A program made the translations under genes and the position numbers. Shown here piece after piece: positions 8,470 to 16,630 of a DNA stretch of 64,000 nucleotides. Positions within the stretch are counted from its first letter, which is position 1, and each line of letters begins with the position of its first letter. The stretch comes from Lapillicoccus jejuensis (GTDB lineage Bacteria > Actinomycetota > Actinomycetes > Actinomycetales > Dermatophilaceae): positions 2,232,001 through 2,296,000 of the forward strand of contig NZ_VFMN01000001.1 in assembly GCF_006715055.1 (NCBI RefSeq), read 5' to 3'. Below the pieces are notes generated by a model. It saw only the letters and a list, made by a program, of their open reading frames with translations. It was not told the origin of the DNA and made no database searches.

Positions 8470-8736
8470 TCAGGCGAGGGTGAGGAAGAGCTTCTCCATC
8501 GCGGCCTGGTCCTCGGCGGCGATGCCGTCGGGGGAGGAGAGGCACTGCCGCATGCCGGAGGAGACGATGGCGAAGCCGGCCCGGTCGAGGGCGCGGTTGA
8601 CCGCGGCCAGCTGGGTGACGACGTCCTTGCAATCGCGCCCTTCCTCGATGAGGCGGATGACGCCGCCGATCTGCCCCTGAGCGCGGCGGAGCCGGTTGAT
8701 GACGGGGGTCATGTCGTCCTGGTTGAGGATGACCAT
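8470..8736 (-). CDS. CsoR/RcnR-fold repressor, CstR-like persulfide sensor
   Basis: This 88-residue all-helical repressor has RLRRAQGQIGGVIRLIEEG, the family's basic DNA-binding helix. The metal site of CsoR is Cys-His-Cys. Here Cys36 and Cys65 are kept but Gly61 replaces the His, the pattern of CstR, which senses persulfides by Cys-Cys tri/tetrasulfide bridging. The neighbours (DUF302, rhodanese/MBL, TauE) support a sulfur role. It is co-transcribed behind the DUF302 gene (37-base gap), and GGAG lies 8 bases before its ATG. Confidence 0.85.
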   Translation of the reverse strand: MVILNQDDMTPVINRLRRAQGQIGGVIRLIEEGRDCKDVVTQLAAVNRALDRAGFAIVSSGMRQCLSSPDGIAAEDQAAMEKLFLTLA

Positions 8737-8773
8737 GGGTGTGCTCCTGGTGCTCGTGCGGGTGGTGGCGGGG

Positions 8774-9166
8774 TCAGGCGGAGAGGGCGTCGAGCGCGGC
8801 GGTGAGCCGGGTCCGGGCGTCGGCGGCGACGGCCTCGAGGGTCGGGTTGCCGGTCAGGGTGACCATGATCGCCGGGTCCATCGCCTCCACGAGGGTCGAC
8901 CCCTCGTCGACGGCGCGGACGACGACGTTGCACGGCAGCAGGAGGCCGATCGACGGTTCGGCCTGCACCGCCGCGTGCGCGAGCGGCGGCCGGCACGCCC
9001 CGAGGATGACCTGCGGCGCGATGTGAGCGTCGATCTTCGCCTTGAGCGTGGCCGCCAGGTCGATCTCGGTGAGGACGCCGAACCCCTGGTCGGCGAGGGC
9101 CGAGCGGGTGGCCTCGACGACGTCGGCGTAGGGGCGGGACACGGTGGTGGACAGGGCGTAGGGCAC
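8774..9166 (-). CDS. DUF302 domain protein
   Basis: This is a 130-residue single-domain DUF302 protein of unknown biochemistry. Cys58 (LGACRPPLA) and Cys79 (LLPCNVVVR) are at positions commonly conserved in the family. DUF302 proteins recur beside persulfide dioxygenases, rhodaneses and TauE exporters, so a sulfur-handling role is plausible but unproven. The GTG start at 9166 is supported by AGGAGA 7-8 bases upstream. It is transcribed leftward from the region with two CstR/CsoR-type operators. Confidence 0.82.
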   Translation of the reverse strand: MPYALSTTVSRPYADVVEATRSALADQGFGVLTEIDLAATLKAKIDAHIAPQVILGACRPPLAHAAVQAEPSIGLLLPCNVVVRAVDEGSTLVEAMDPAIMVTLTGNPTLEAVAADARTRLTAALDALSA

Positions 9167-9184
9167 GGGGCTTCTCCTGAAGAT

Positions 9185-9242
9185 TTGACGTCGATACCCC
9201 CCAGGGTACTACAGTCGAAGCGTCAGATACCCCCAGGGGTAC
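9185..9242. promoter_or_regulatory. Double CstR/CsoR-type operator in divergent promoter
   Basis: Two copies of a C/G-tract palindrome occur 33 bases apart: ATACCCCCCAGGGTAC (9194-9209) and the perfect TACCCC-CA-GGGGTA (9228-9241). The first sits between a TTGACG at 9185-9190 and a possible -10 (TACTAC or TACAGT, 9207-9215). The second lies just before the aggaggg ribosome site of the rhodanese-MBL gene. This is the operator form known for CsoR/CstR repressors and would control both directions. Confidence 0.75.
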
Positions 9243-9264
9243 GTCGAGCGAGGAGGGAGTGACC

Positions 9265-10986
9265 ATGTCGTCCGAGGTCTCCATCGAGGAGCTCGCCGCC
9301 GCGCAGCGCGGCGATGGCACCGTCATCGACGTCCGCGAGCCGCGGGAGTACGCGGCCGGCCACGTCCCCGGCGCGCGGTCGATCCCCATGGGGCAGCTGG
9401 CGTCGCGCCGGGCCGAGCTCGACCCGACCAGGTCGCTGCACGTCATCTGCGCGAGCGGCAACCGCAGCGCCGCCATGACCGACTTCCTGCGCGGGGTCGG
9501 GTTCGACGCGGCGTCGGTCGTGGGCGGCACCGACGCGTGGGTCCGCTCCGGGCGACCGCTCGTCACCGGCTCCCACCCGACGGCCACCGCGCAGCCCTCG
9601 ACGCGCCGGCCGGTCGTCGTGACGATCGAGACGCCGACGCTGGGCAACCGCTCCTACCTCGCGCACGACGGCCGGGTCGCCGTCCTCGTCGACCCGCAGC
9701 GGGACCTCGACCGGGTGCTCGCGGCGGCGCAGGAGGCCGGGGTGCGCATCACGCACGTCGTCGAGACCCACGTGCACAACGACTACGTGACGGGCGGCCT
9801 CGCGCTGGCCCGGGCGACCGGGGCGTCGTACCACCTCAACGCTGCCGACGAGGTGCGCTTCGCGCGCACCCCCGTCCACGACGGAGACGTCATCGACGTG
9901 TCGCCGTCGATGCGGCTGCGGGCGATCGCCACCCCCGGTCACACCTTCACCCATCTGTCGTACGCGCTCGAGGCGGTCACGTCCGTCGGCGGGTCGGCGG
10001 ACACCGTGGCCGTCTTCACCGGTGGCTCCCTGCTGTACGGCGCCACCGGCCGGCCCGACCTGCTCGGCCCCGACCACACCGACGCGCTGGTCCACCACCA
10101 GTACGCCTCGGCCCACCGCCTGGCCCGCCAGCTGCCGGACCACGCGCAGGTCCTCCCGACGCACGGCTTCGGCTCGTTCTGCTCCGCCGGCTCGAGCGGG
10201 GGGACGAGCGAGTCGACCATCGGCGCCGAGAAGGCGGTCAACCCCGCCCTCACCACCGACGAGGAGCAGTGGGTGGCCGACACCCTCGCCGGCCTCGACG
10301 CCTACCCGGCCTACTACGTGCACATGGCGCCGGCCAACGTCGCCGGCCCCGACGGTGTCCACCTCGACGCCCCGGCCGTCGCCGACAGGACGGTCCTCGC
10401 GGGCCGCCTCGCCGCGGGGGAGTGGGTCGTCGACCTGCGCACCCGGACCGCGTTCGCCGCGGGACACGTCGTGGGCACGCTCAACATCGGTCTGGACGGC
10501 CAGTTCGCCACCTACCTCGGCTGGCTCGTCCCCCACGGCGCCTCGCTGACCCTCCTCGGCGAGAGCACCGCGCAGGTGGCCGAGGCTCAGCGCGAGCTGG
10601 CCCGCATCGGCGTCGACGTGCTCGCGGGCGCGGCCACCGGGGGTCCCGGGGACTGGACCGACGACGGGCTCGGTCACTTCCCGCGCGCCGTGTTCGCCGA
10701 CCTGGTTGAGGTGCGCCACCACCGGACGGTGACCGTCCTCGACGTACGGCGGCAGCGCGAGCACGACGCGGGTCACCTCGTCGGCGCCCTGCACATCCCG
10801 CTGCACGACCTGGTCGCTCGACTCGACGAGGTCCCCGGCGACGCGGAGGTCTGGGTGCACTGCGCCGGTGGCTACCGCGCCTCGATCGCAGCCTCGATCC
10901 TCGCCGCCCAAGGCCGGCGCGTCGTCGCCGTCGACGACGAGTTCGACCACGCCGCGCGCGCCGGTCTGCCGCTCGCCACCACCTGA
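9265..10986 (+). CDS. Four-domain rhodanese-MBL-rhodanese-rhodanese protein (CstB-like persulfide dioxygenase/sulfurtransferase)
   Basis: This 573-residue protein has four domains. An N-terminal rhodanese (about 1-100) has its active Cys62 in ICASGNRS. An ETHE1-like metallo-beta-lactamase fold (115-345) carries THVHND at 168-173, His226, Asp265 and His300. A degenerate rhodanese without Cys (about 375-460) follows, then an active rhodanese (475-573) with Cys533 in VHCAGGYRAS. Staphylococcal CstB has the last three parts; the extra active N-terminal rhodanese is unusual. The likely job is oxidising low-molecular-weight persulfide and passing sulfur to thiosulfate. ATG 9265 is preferred over GTG 9259 because aggaggg ends 7 bases upstream of it. 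Confidence 0.88.
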   Translation: MSSEVSIEELAAAQRGDGTVIDVREPREYAAGHVPGARSIPMGQLASRRAELDPTRSLHVICASGNRSAAMTDFLRGVGFDAASVVGGTDAWVRSGRPLVTGSHPTATAQPSTRRPVVVTIETPTLGNRSYLAHDGRVAVLVDPQRDLDRVLAAAQEAGVRITHVVETHVHNDYVTGGLALARATGASYHLNAADEVRFARTPVHDGDVIDVSPSMRLRAIATPGHTFTHLSYALEAVTSVGGSADTVAVFTGGSLLYGATGRPDLLGPDHTDALVHHQYASAHRLARQLPDHAQVLPTHGFGSFCSAGSSGGTSESTIGAEKAVNPALTTDEEQWVADTLAGLDAYPAYYVHMAPANVAGPDGVHLDAPAVADRTVLAGRLAAGEWVVDLRTRTAFAAGHVVGTLNIGLDGQFATYLGWLVPHGASLTLLGESTAQVAEAQRELARIGVDVLAGAATGGPGDWTDDGLGHFPRAVFADLVEVRHHRTVTVLDVRRQREHDAGHLVGALHIPLHDLVARLDEVPGDAEVWVHCAGGYRASIAASILAAQGRRVVAVDDEFDHAARAGLPLATT

Positions 10987-11022
10987 GTCGTCCGAATCCC
11001 CACCACGAGAAGGAGCTCCACC

Positions 11023-11199
11023 ATGTGTCGTCCCGCCCACTGCACGGTCTGCGGCAAGACCACCTGGGCCGGCTGCGGCCGGCACGTCGACCAGGTCATG
11101 GCGACCGTGCCCCGTGCCGACCGCTGCCCTGGCCACTCCGACGCCGAGCGATCCGCCGCCTCGAGGGGTGGCTTCCTCTCCCGCCTGTTCGGTCGCTGA
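11023..11199 (+). CDS. Small Cys-rich protein of the persulfide cluster
   Basis: This 58-residue protein begins MCRPAHCTVCGKTTWAGCG. Cysteines are at positions 2, 7, 10, 18 and 35, with His6, His21 and His38 close by, suggesting metal binding or persulfide carriage. A strong gagaagg ribosome site lies just before the ATG. It sits 36 bases after the rhodanese-MBL gene and 15 before the TauE gene, so it is almost certainly in the same operon. I recognise no named family. Its place argues for a sulfur-relay or assembly role, which is inference. Confidence 0.75.
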   Translation: MCRPAHCTVCGKTTWAGCGRHVDQVMATVPRADRCPGHSDAERSAASRGGFLSRLFGR

Positions 11200-11214
11200 C
11201 CGGCCGCCCCCACC

Positions 11215-12027
11215 GTGCCCCTGCTCGTGCTGCCCGTCGGCCTCGTCATCGGGCTGTCGCTGGGTGCGCTCGGCGGCGGCGGCTCCATCCTCACCGTCCC
11301 CGCCCTGGTCTACCTGCTGGGTCAGGACCCTCGCCAGGCGACCACCGGGTCCCTCGTCATCGTCGGGCTGACCTCGCTGGTCGCGCTCGTCCCGCACGCG
11401 CGGCGCGGCCGGGTCCGCGCCGGGCAGGGGCTCGCCTTCGGCGCGCTCGGCACCGCGGGCTCGTTCGCCGGGAGCGCGCTGGCCGCGCACGTCGCACCAG
11501 CGGTCCTGCTCACCGGGTTCGCCGCGCTGATGCTGCTCGTCGCGACGCTGATGATCCGCCGCTCCCGCGCAGCGGCGGCCTCGCCCGCCGCCCCCGACCT
11601 CGGCCGGGCCGACCTCGAGCCCATGCTCACCCTGCGACCGCTGTCGTGCGCCTGTCCGCGGGTGGTTCGGCTGCTCGTCACCGCCACCGTGGTCGGCTTG
11701 GTGACCGGGTTCTTCGGCGTCGGGGGCGGGTTCGTCCTCGTCCCCGCCCTCGTGCTCGCGCTGTCCTTCGACATGCCGACGGCCGTCGGCACCTCCCTGC
11801 TCGTCATCGCCGTCAACAGCGCGACCGCACTGCTGGCCCGCGCGAGCAGCGGGACGTCGCCGTCCTGGGCGGTGGTCGTCGCCGTCACCACGGTCGCCGT
11901 CGTCGGCAGCCTGGTCGGGGGCCGGCTCGCCTCGCGGGTCCCCCCGCGGCTGCTGACGCGGGCCTTCTCGGTCCTGCTCGTCGGCGTCGCGCTCTACACC
12001 GCGGCCCGCAGCCTGCCGCGGCTCTGA
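11215..12027 (+). CDS. TauE/SafE family sulfur-anion exporter
   Basis: This 270-residue membrane protein has about 8 hydrophobic segments in two inverted halves. Both halves contain the family's Gly-rich loop: GALGGGGSILTVPALVY near the start and GFFGVGGGFVLVPALVL near residue 165. TauE/SafE proteins are thought to export sulfite, sulfoacetate or thiosulfate-like anions. As the last gene of the CstR-controlled operon, it probably removes the products of persulfide oxidation. It starts at GTG 11215. Confidence 0.88.
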   Translation: MPLLVLPVGLVIGLSLGALGGGGSILTVPALVYLLGQDPRQATTGSLVIVGLTSLVALVPHARRGRVRAGQGLAFGALGTAGSFAGSALAAHVAPAVLLTGFAALMLLVATLMIRRSRAAAASPAAPDLGRADLEPMLTLRPLSCACPRVVRLLVTATVVGLVTGFFGVGGGFVLVPALVLALSFDMPTAVGTSLLVIAVNSATALLARASSGTSPSWAVVVAVTTVAVVGSLVGGRLASRVPPRLLTRAFSVLLVGVALYTAARSLPRL

Positions 12028-12579
12028 CCCGCGGCGCCCGGCCGCTACCAGGGTGCGGGTGCCGCGGCGGTGGCGGGGACCGGGCCGGCCGGACCCGGGC
12101 AGGCCTGGCGGTGCCGCAGGCCGTCACGCAGGGCGGTGTCGCGTGCGCGACGCGCGGAGCCCGTCCACTCGCACCGGGTGCAGGTCGCCAGGAAGAAGCT
12201 GCCGTGGACGAGCAGCGAGGTCCACGCCCCCGGGACGCCGCCGGCGCCGTACGGCGGGGAGGACGAGCCCGAGCCGGGTGCGCCGAGAAGCGACGGCGCG
12301 GGTGCGGGGGGCAGGTGGAGGCGTGGGTGGTCCACCCGAGCGAGTATGCCGGTCACCGCGGCCCGGCGAAGAACGTTCTCGCACGGTGTTTCCCGCCGCT
12401 CCGAAGCTCCACCCGGTGGGTTGTTGCCGACCGGCGCCCGACCGTTCCAGGTCGAGGCGAATGTCCGGCTCGAGCGCTTTATCCGTTCGGCGGATGTTCC
12501 GTCCACCGCCCTTCCTTCACGATGAACGGGGTCTCCGACCGTGGTCCGCCTCCCCCACCACCCGCCAGGAAGCCAGGTC
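12028..12579. other. 552-base spacer upstream of the Tad protein gene
   Basis: This gap is unusually long for the window. Its left 300 bases hold a possible minus-strand small gene (12045-12356). The rest (about 12360-12540) is less GC-rich in places (cgctttatccgttcggcgg) and probably contains the promoter of the Tad-domain gene. No clear promoter, RNA or repeat was identified there. Confidence 0.4.
12045..12356 (-). CDS. Possible small hypothetical protein with CTRCEWTG motif
   Basis: This is a candidate gene of about 103 residues if GTG 12356 is the start; GTG 12335 would give 96. The middle reads HGSFFLATCTRCEWTG followed by a charged helix. That two-Cys knuckle looks like a real conserved motif rather than a shadow frame. 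The N-terminal third is Pro-rich and the end Pro/Ala-rich. No good ribosome site is visible and no annotated gene competes on the other strand. I do not recognise a function. Confidence 0.45.
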   Translation of the reverse strand: MTGILARVDHPRLHLPPAPAPSLLGAPGSGSSSPPYGAGGVPGAWTSLLVHGSFFLATCTRCEWTGSARRARDTALRDGLRHRQACPGPAGPVPATAAAPAPW

Positions 12580-14268
12580 ATGCCTCCCCGCGCCCTCCTC
12601 AGCCGTCCCCCGCGCCGACCCCTGCGCCGACCCCTGCGTCGACCCCTGCGTCGACCCTTGCGTCGACTGCTCGCGTCGACCCGACGCCGGGACCGTGGTG
12701 TCGTCGCGGTCGCGACCGCGCTCCTGCTGACGCTGCTCGTGGGGTGCTGCGGGATGGTCGTCGACGTCGGTCGCTGGTACCTCACGCAGCAGCAGGCCCA
12801 GCGGGCGGCCGACGCCGCCGCGATGGCGGGGGTGACGTCGCTGCCGGGGGACCCGACGACGGCGTACAGCAAGGCCGCGACGTACGCGGGCTACAACGGC
12901 TTCACCACCGGCGGCGGCACGACGGTGACGAGCGCGGCCACGGGGGCGGGCGGGAACCGGCTCGCCGTCACCGTGCGGACGTCGGTCAACAACTTCTTCC
13001 TCCCGCTCTTCGGGATCAACAAGACCAACATCGCCACCACCGCGACGGCCGACTACGTCGCCCCGGTGCAGATGGGCAGCCCCTGCAACCGGATCGGGCT
13101 CGACCCCGAGTCCCCGCCGAGCGTGGCCTACCCCAGCTGCAGCACGAGCACCGGCCGGCTGTGGGTCAACGTCAACAGCCCGAGCACCGAGAAGCTGCAG
13201 GGCGACCCGTACTCGGTCACCAACTGCGGTGACACCTCCAGCGGCACCAACCGCGTCGCCGACAACTGCGCGAGCCTGTCCGGCCCCAACAACGAGTACA
13301 CCGCCAACGGCTTCTTCTACGAGCTCATCGTCAGCAAGCCGGGCACCCTCAACGTGCAGCTGTACGACGCCCCGTGGGTGGACACCGCCGTCTTCTGCAA
13401 CAGCTCGGCCATGAACGGCCTGGCCTCGGCGCTCGGGTCGAGCGACCCGCGCTACAGCGCGGGCGCGACGAACTACTGCGACGGCGACGCCTACACCTAC
13501 CCCTACCTGTCGAACTACTACACCGCGCAAGAGGCCACGACGTACACCCTGCGGTCCAACGACGGCAGCACCGACCCGCTCAGCCACTCCGTCGTCGGCG
13601 GGTCGTGCACCAAGACCTACGCGGGCTACGAGCCGGCCAGCGCCAGCCAGTTCGCCTCCGACATCACCAACAACGTGAACGGCCTCGGCGACACCTTCCA
13701 CAAGTGGTCGACGCTGTGCAGCATCACCGCGACGCCCGGGACCTACATGCTCCAGGTCCAGTCGGCGCAGAACGTCGCGGGTCAGGGCATGACCAACCAC
13801 TTCAGCATCCGGGCGACGTCGAGCGCCGGCAACGACGCGGTCGCCGTCTCCGGGCACCAGGCCATGGGCCTGTTCGCGCAGGACGGCGCCGGGTCGCAGT
13901 TCTACCTCGCGCGGGTCCCCACCGCCGCCGCGGGCCAGACCCTGCAGGTCGGGTTCTTCGACATCGGCGACTGCCAGGGCACGCTGTGCCACATCCAGAT
14001 CGTCCAGCCCGACGGCACCCCCGCCGGCACGTGCATCGGCTCCGGCCCGGTGTCCGGGTCGCTCGGCAGCTGCGACTTCGACATCCCCTCGTCCACCTTC
14101 AACGGACGATGGCAGAAGCTCTTCATCTCGATCCCGACGACCTACTCCTGCAACGACGCCGACCAGACGGCGTGCTGGTACAGCGTCAGGTACACCGCGG
14201 GCACCCCGACCGACGTGACGGCCTGGCAGGCCAGCATCAATGGCACCCCGGTCCGGCTCGTCAACTGA
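12580..14268 (+). CDS. TadE/TadG-like pilus-assembly (Tad domain) secreted protein
   Basis: This 562-residue protein has a highly basic N-terminus (RRPLRRPLRRPLRRPLRR) followed by one membrane segment and the Tad signature VVDVGRWYLTQQQAQRAADAAAMAG at about residues 63-87. The large outer region (about 130-562) is rich in Cys, Ser, Thr, Tyr and Asn, and probably disulfide-bonded. TadG-like proteins are minor pilus-associated or surface proteins. No tad ATPase, pilin or TadB/C gene is near, so it is an orphan here. ATG 12580 (aggaag upstream) is preferred over GTG 12541. Its end overlaps the GGDEF-EAL gene. Confidence 0.78.
   Translation: MPPRALLSRPPRRPLRRPLRRPLRRPLRRLLASTRRRDRGVVAVATALLLTLLVGCCGMVVDVGRWYLTQQQAQRAADAAAMAGVTSLPGDPTTAYSKAATYAGYNGFTTGGGTTVTSAATGAGGNRLAVTVRTSVNNFFLPLFGINKTNIATTATADYVAPVQMGSPCNRIGLDPESPPSVAYPSCSTSTGRLWVNVNSPSTEKLQGDPYSVTNCGDTSSGTNRVADNCASLSGPNNEYTANGFFYELIVSKPGTLNVQLYDAPWVDTAVFCNSSAMNGLASALGSSDPRYSAGATNYCDGDAYTYPYLSNYYTAQEATTYTLRSNDGSTDPLSHSVVGGSCTKTYAGYEPASASQFASDITNNVNGLGDTFHKWSTLCSITATPGTYMLQVQSAQNVAGQGMTNHFSIRATSSAGNDAVAVSGHQAMGLFAQDGAGSQFYLARVPTAAAGQTLQVGFFDIGDCQGTLCHIQIVQPDGTPAGTCIGSGPVSGSLGSCDFDIPSSTFNGRWQKLFISIPTTYSCNDADQTACWYSVRYTAGTPTDVTAWQASINGTPVRLVN
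12613..12660 (+). repeat. Four 12-bp tandem units coding the RRPL tract
   Basis: The unit cgNcgaccc(c/t)tg is repeated four times within the Tad-gene N-terminus and adds four RRPL blocks to the pre-membrane basic region. A degenerate fifth unit follows at 12661. Copy-number change by slippage would alter the length of this tract in frame by four residues per unit. Confidence 0.85.
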
Positions 14269-16630
14269 CACCGTCCCCACCGCGGCGTGGCGTGCTTACG
14301 CCGCGGTGGGGACGGCGCTCGTGGGGACCTACGCGCTGCTCCCGCTCGGGCTGGTCCGCGACGTCCTCTACCTGGTCCTCGGCCTCGGCTGCGTCACCGG
14401 GATCGTCGTGGGCGTGCTGCGGCACCGGCCGCAGGGCCGCTCGCCGTGGTGGTGGTTCGCCGCCGGGCAGCTGGTCTGGACCGCCGGCGACAGCACCTTC
14501 AACTGGCTGAACGACGTCCTCGGGGTCTCGCCCTACCCGTCCGTCGCCGACGCGTTCTACCTCGCCGCCTACCCGCTCCTCGCGGTCGGGGTGGTCAGGC
14601 TCGTGCGCGTACGACGCCCCCGCGCCGCGCTCGAGAGCGCGCTCGACGCCGCGGTGGTCACCGTCGCGCTCGGGTTGCTCGCGTGGGTGCTCCTCGCCGC
14701 TCCCACCGCCGGGTCCGACGCGCCGCTGTTCGAGCAGGCCGTCGGCGTCGCCTACCCCGCCGGCGACATCCTCGTCCTCGCCGGGATCGCCTGGCTCGTG
14801 ACCTCGATGCCGCGCCCGCTGCCGTCGTACCGCCTGCTCGTGGCCGCCGTCCTCGTCCTCGTCGTCGGCGACGTGGCCTTCACCCTCGGGTCGTACGGGT
14901 TGTTCGACGACCCCCGCCGCCTCCTGGACCTCACCTGGCTGTCGTCGTACGTGCTGTGGGGGACCGCGACCCTGCACCCGTCGATGGCCCGGCTGTCGAG
15001 CCGCTCCGACGCGCCGGCCCCGTCGATGAGCGCCCGCCGGATCGTCGTGCTGGGCGCGTCGGTGCTCGTGCCACCGGCCCTGCTCGCGTTCGAGGCCGTC
15101 CGGGACGGCGACTTCGACATCTGGGCCTTCGTCGCGTCCTCCACCGCCATGTTCGTCCTCGTCGTCCTGCGCCTGACGCTGGCCATCCGTGCCGCGTCAC
15201 GCGCGATCCGGGTGGGGGAGGACCTCAGCGACCACCTGGCCCACCAGGCCGCCCACGACAGCCTCACCCGGCTCACCAGCCGCGCGCGGGCCCTCGAGCT
15301 GCTCGACACCGCCCTGCAGCGCTCGGCCGGCCAGGGCACCGGCGTGGCCGTCCTCTTCGTCGACCTCGACCACTTCAAGCGGGTCAACGACCTGCACGGG
15401 CACGCGGTCGGCGACCACGTGCTGCAGGTCGTCGCCGAGCGGATGCGCGCCGCGGTGCGCCCCCACGACGTGGTCGGCAGACTGGGCGGCGACGAGTTCA
15501 TCGTCGTCGTCGAGACCGTCGCCGGCCCGGACCTCGGACTCTCCACGGCGGCGCACCTGCTGGCCGCGATCGGCGAGGACGTCGTCCTCCCCGGCAGTGG
15601 CCAGGTCCTCTCGGTCGGGGCGAGCGTGGGGCTGGCGCTCAGCCGCGCCGGCGACGGCGAGCCGTCGGGGGCCGGGGTGGTCGGAGCGGCGCGCCTCCTG
15701 CACGAGGCCGACACCGCCGCCTACCGGGCCAAGGCGGCCGGCCGGGGGACCGTCGAGGTGTTCGACGAGGTCCTGCGTCGTCACCTGGCCGAGCGGCAGG
15801 AGCTGGAGGCCGCCCTCGACCACGCGCTCGCCGCCGGTGAGCTCGTCCTGCACTACCAGCCGGTGCTCGCCGCGGTGTCCGGGTCGCTGAGCGGGTACGA
15901 GGCGCTGGTGCGCTGGCAGCGCCCCGGCCACGGACTGGTCGGCCCGGACGCCTTCGTCCCCTTCGCCGAGCAGTCGGGCGCCATCACCCGGATCGGGGCG
16001 TGGGTGCTGCGCGAGGCCTGCCACCAGCTGGTGGAGTGGACCCGGGCGCAGCCGACGACGTACGGCGCCCTGCGGGTGGCGGTCAACGTCTCCGGTCGGC
16101 ACCTGCAGGACGCCGTGCTGCTGGACGACGTGCGCACCGCGCTGGAGTCGTCCGGGCTCGAGCCCGACCGGCTGGTCGTCGAGGTGACCGAGACGGTGCT
16201 CGTCGACGTGCACGAGGTGGGCGAGCGCCTCGCGGCCGTCCGGGCCCTCGGGGTCCGGCTCAGCATCGACGACTTCGGCACCGGCTACACCTCGTTCGGG
16301 CAGCTCGCGACGCTGCCCGCCGACGAGCTGAAGATCGACCGCAGCCTGGTCACGGCGGCCACGCCGGGACGCACGGACCTGCTGCGCCTCATGGTGCACG
16401 CCGCGCACGCCTTCGGGCTCGTCGTCGTGGCCGAGGGCATCGAGGACGCGGACCAGCTCGACCTCGTGCGCGGCGTCGGCTGCGACCTCGTCCAGGGCTA
16501 CCTGCTCGGCCGGCCCGCCCCCGCCGACCCGCTCCCGTGGGCGCCCCCGCGAGTGGTGGCGGGTCTGGGTGTCGAGGAGGTCGAGAAGGAGCGGGGTGAC
16601 GTCGTCCTACGCGTAGGGTCCCTACCGTGA
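14240..16630 (+). CDS. Membrane GGDEF-EAL bifunctional c-di-GMP protein
   Basis: This 796-residue protein has about 9-10 predicted membrane segments in residues 15-330. A GGDEF domain follows, with intact motif at 416-420, LFVDLDHFKRVND upstream and Mg-binding Asp residues. The EAL domain contains EAL at 554-556, NVSGRHL, DDFGTGYTSF, ELKIDRSLV, VAEGIED and VQGYLLGRP. Both catalytic sites look intact, so it could make or break c-di-GMP. The ATG at 14240 lies inside the end of the Tad gene (29-base overlap), so a later start such as GTG 14306 is possible. Proximity to the Tad gene suggests control of a surface structure. Confidence 0.9.
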   Translation: MAPRSGSSTDTVPTAAWRAYAAVGTALVGTYALLPLGLVRDVLYLVLGLGCVTGIVVGVLRHRPQGRSPWWWFAAGQLVWTAGDSTFNWLNDVLGVSPYPSVADAFYLAAYPLLAVGVVRLVRVRRPRAALESALDAAVVTVALGLLAWVLLAAPTAGSDAPLFEQAVGVAYPAGDILVLAGIAWLVTSMPRPLPSYRLLVAAVLVLVVGDVAFTLGSYGLFDDPRRLLDLTWLSSYVLWGTATLHPSMARLSSRSDAPAPSMSARRIVVLGASVLVPPALLAFEAVRDGDFDIWAFVASSTAMFVLVVLRLTLAIRAASRAIRVGEDLSDHLAHQAAHDSLTRLTSRARALELLDTALQRSAGQGTGVAVLFVDLDHFKRVNDLHGHAVGDHVLQVVAERMRAAVRPHDVVGRLGGDEFIVVVETVAGPDLGLSTAAHLLAAIGEDVVLPGSGQVLSVGASVGLALSRAGDGEPSGAGVVGAARLLHEADTAAYRAKAAGRGTVEVFDEVLRRHLAERQELEAALDHALAAGELVLHYQPVLAAVSGSLSGYEALVRWQRPGHGLVGPDAFVPFAEQSGAITRIGAWVLREACHQLVEWTRAQPTTYGALRVAVNVSGRHLQDAVLLDDVRTALESSGLEPDRLVVEVTETVLVDVHEVGERLAAVRALGVRLSIDDFGTGYTSFGQLATLPADELKIDRSLVTAATPGRTDLLRLMVHAAHAFGLVVVAEGIEDADQLDLVRGVGCDLVQGYLLGRPAPADPLPWAPPRVVAGLGVEEVEKERGDVVLRVGSLP

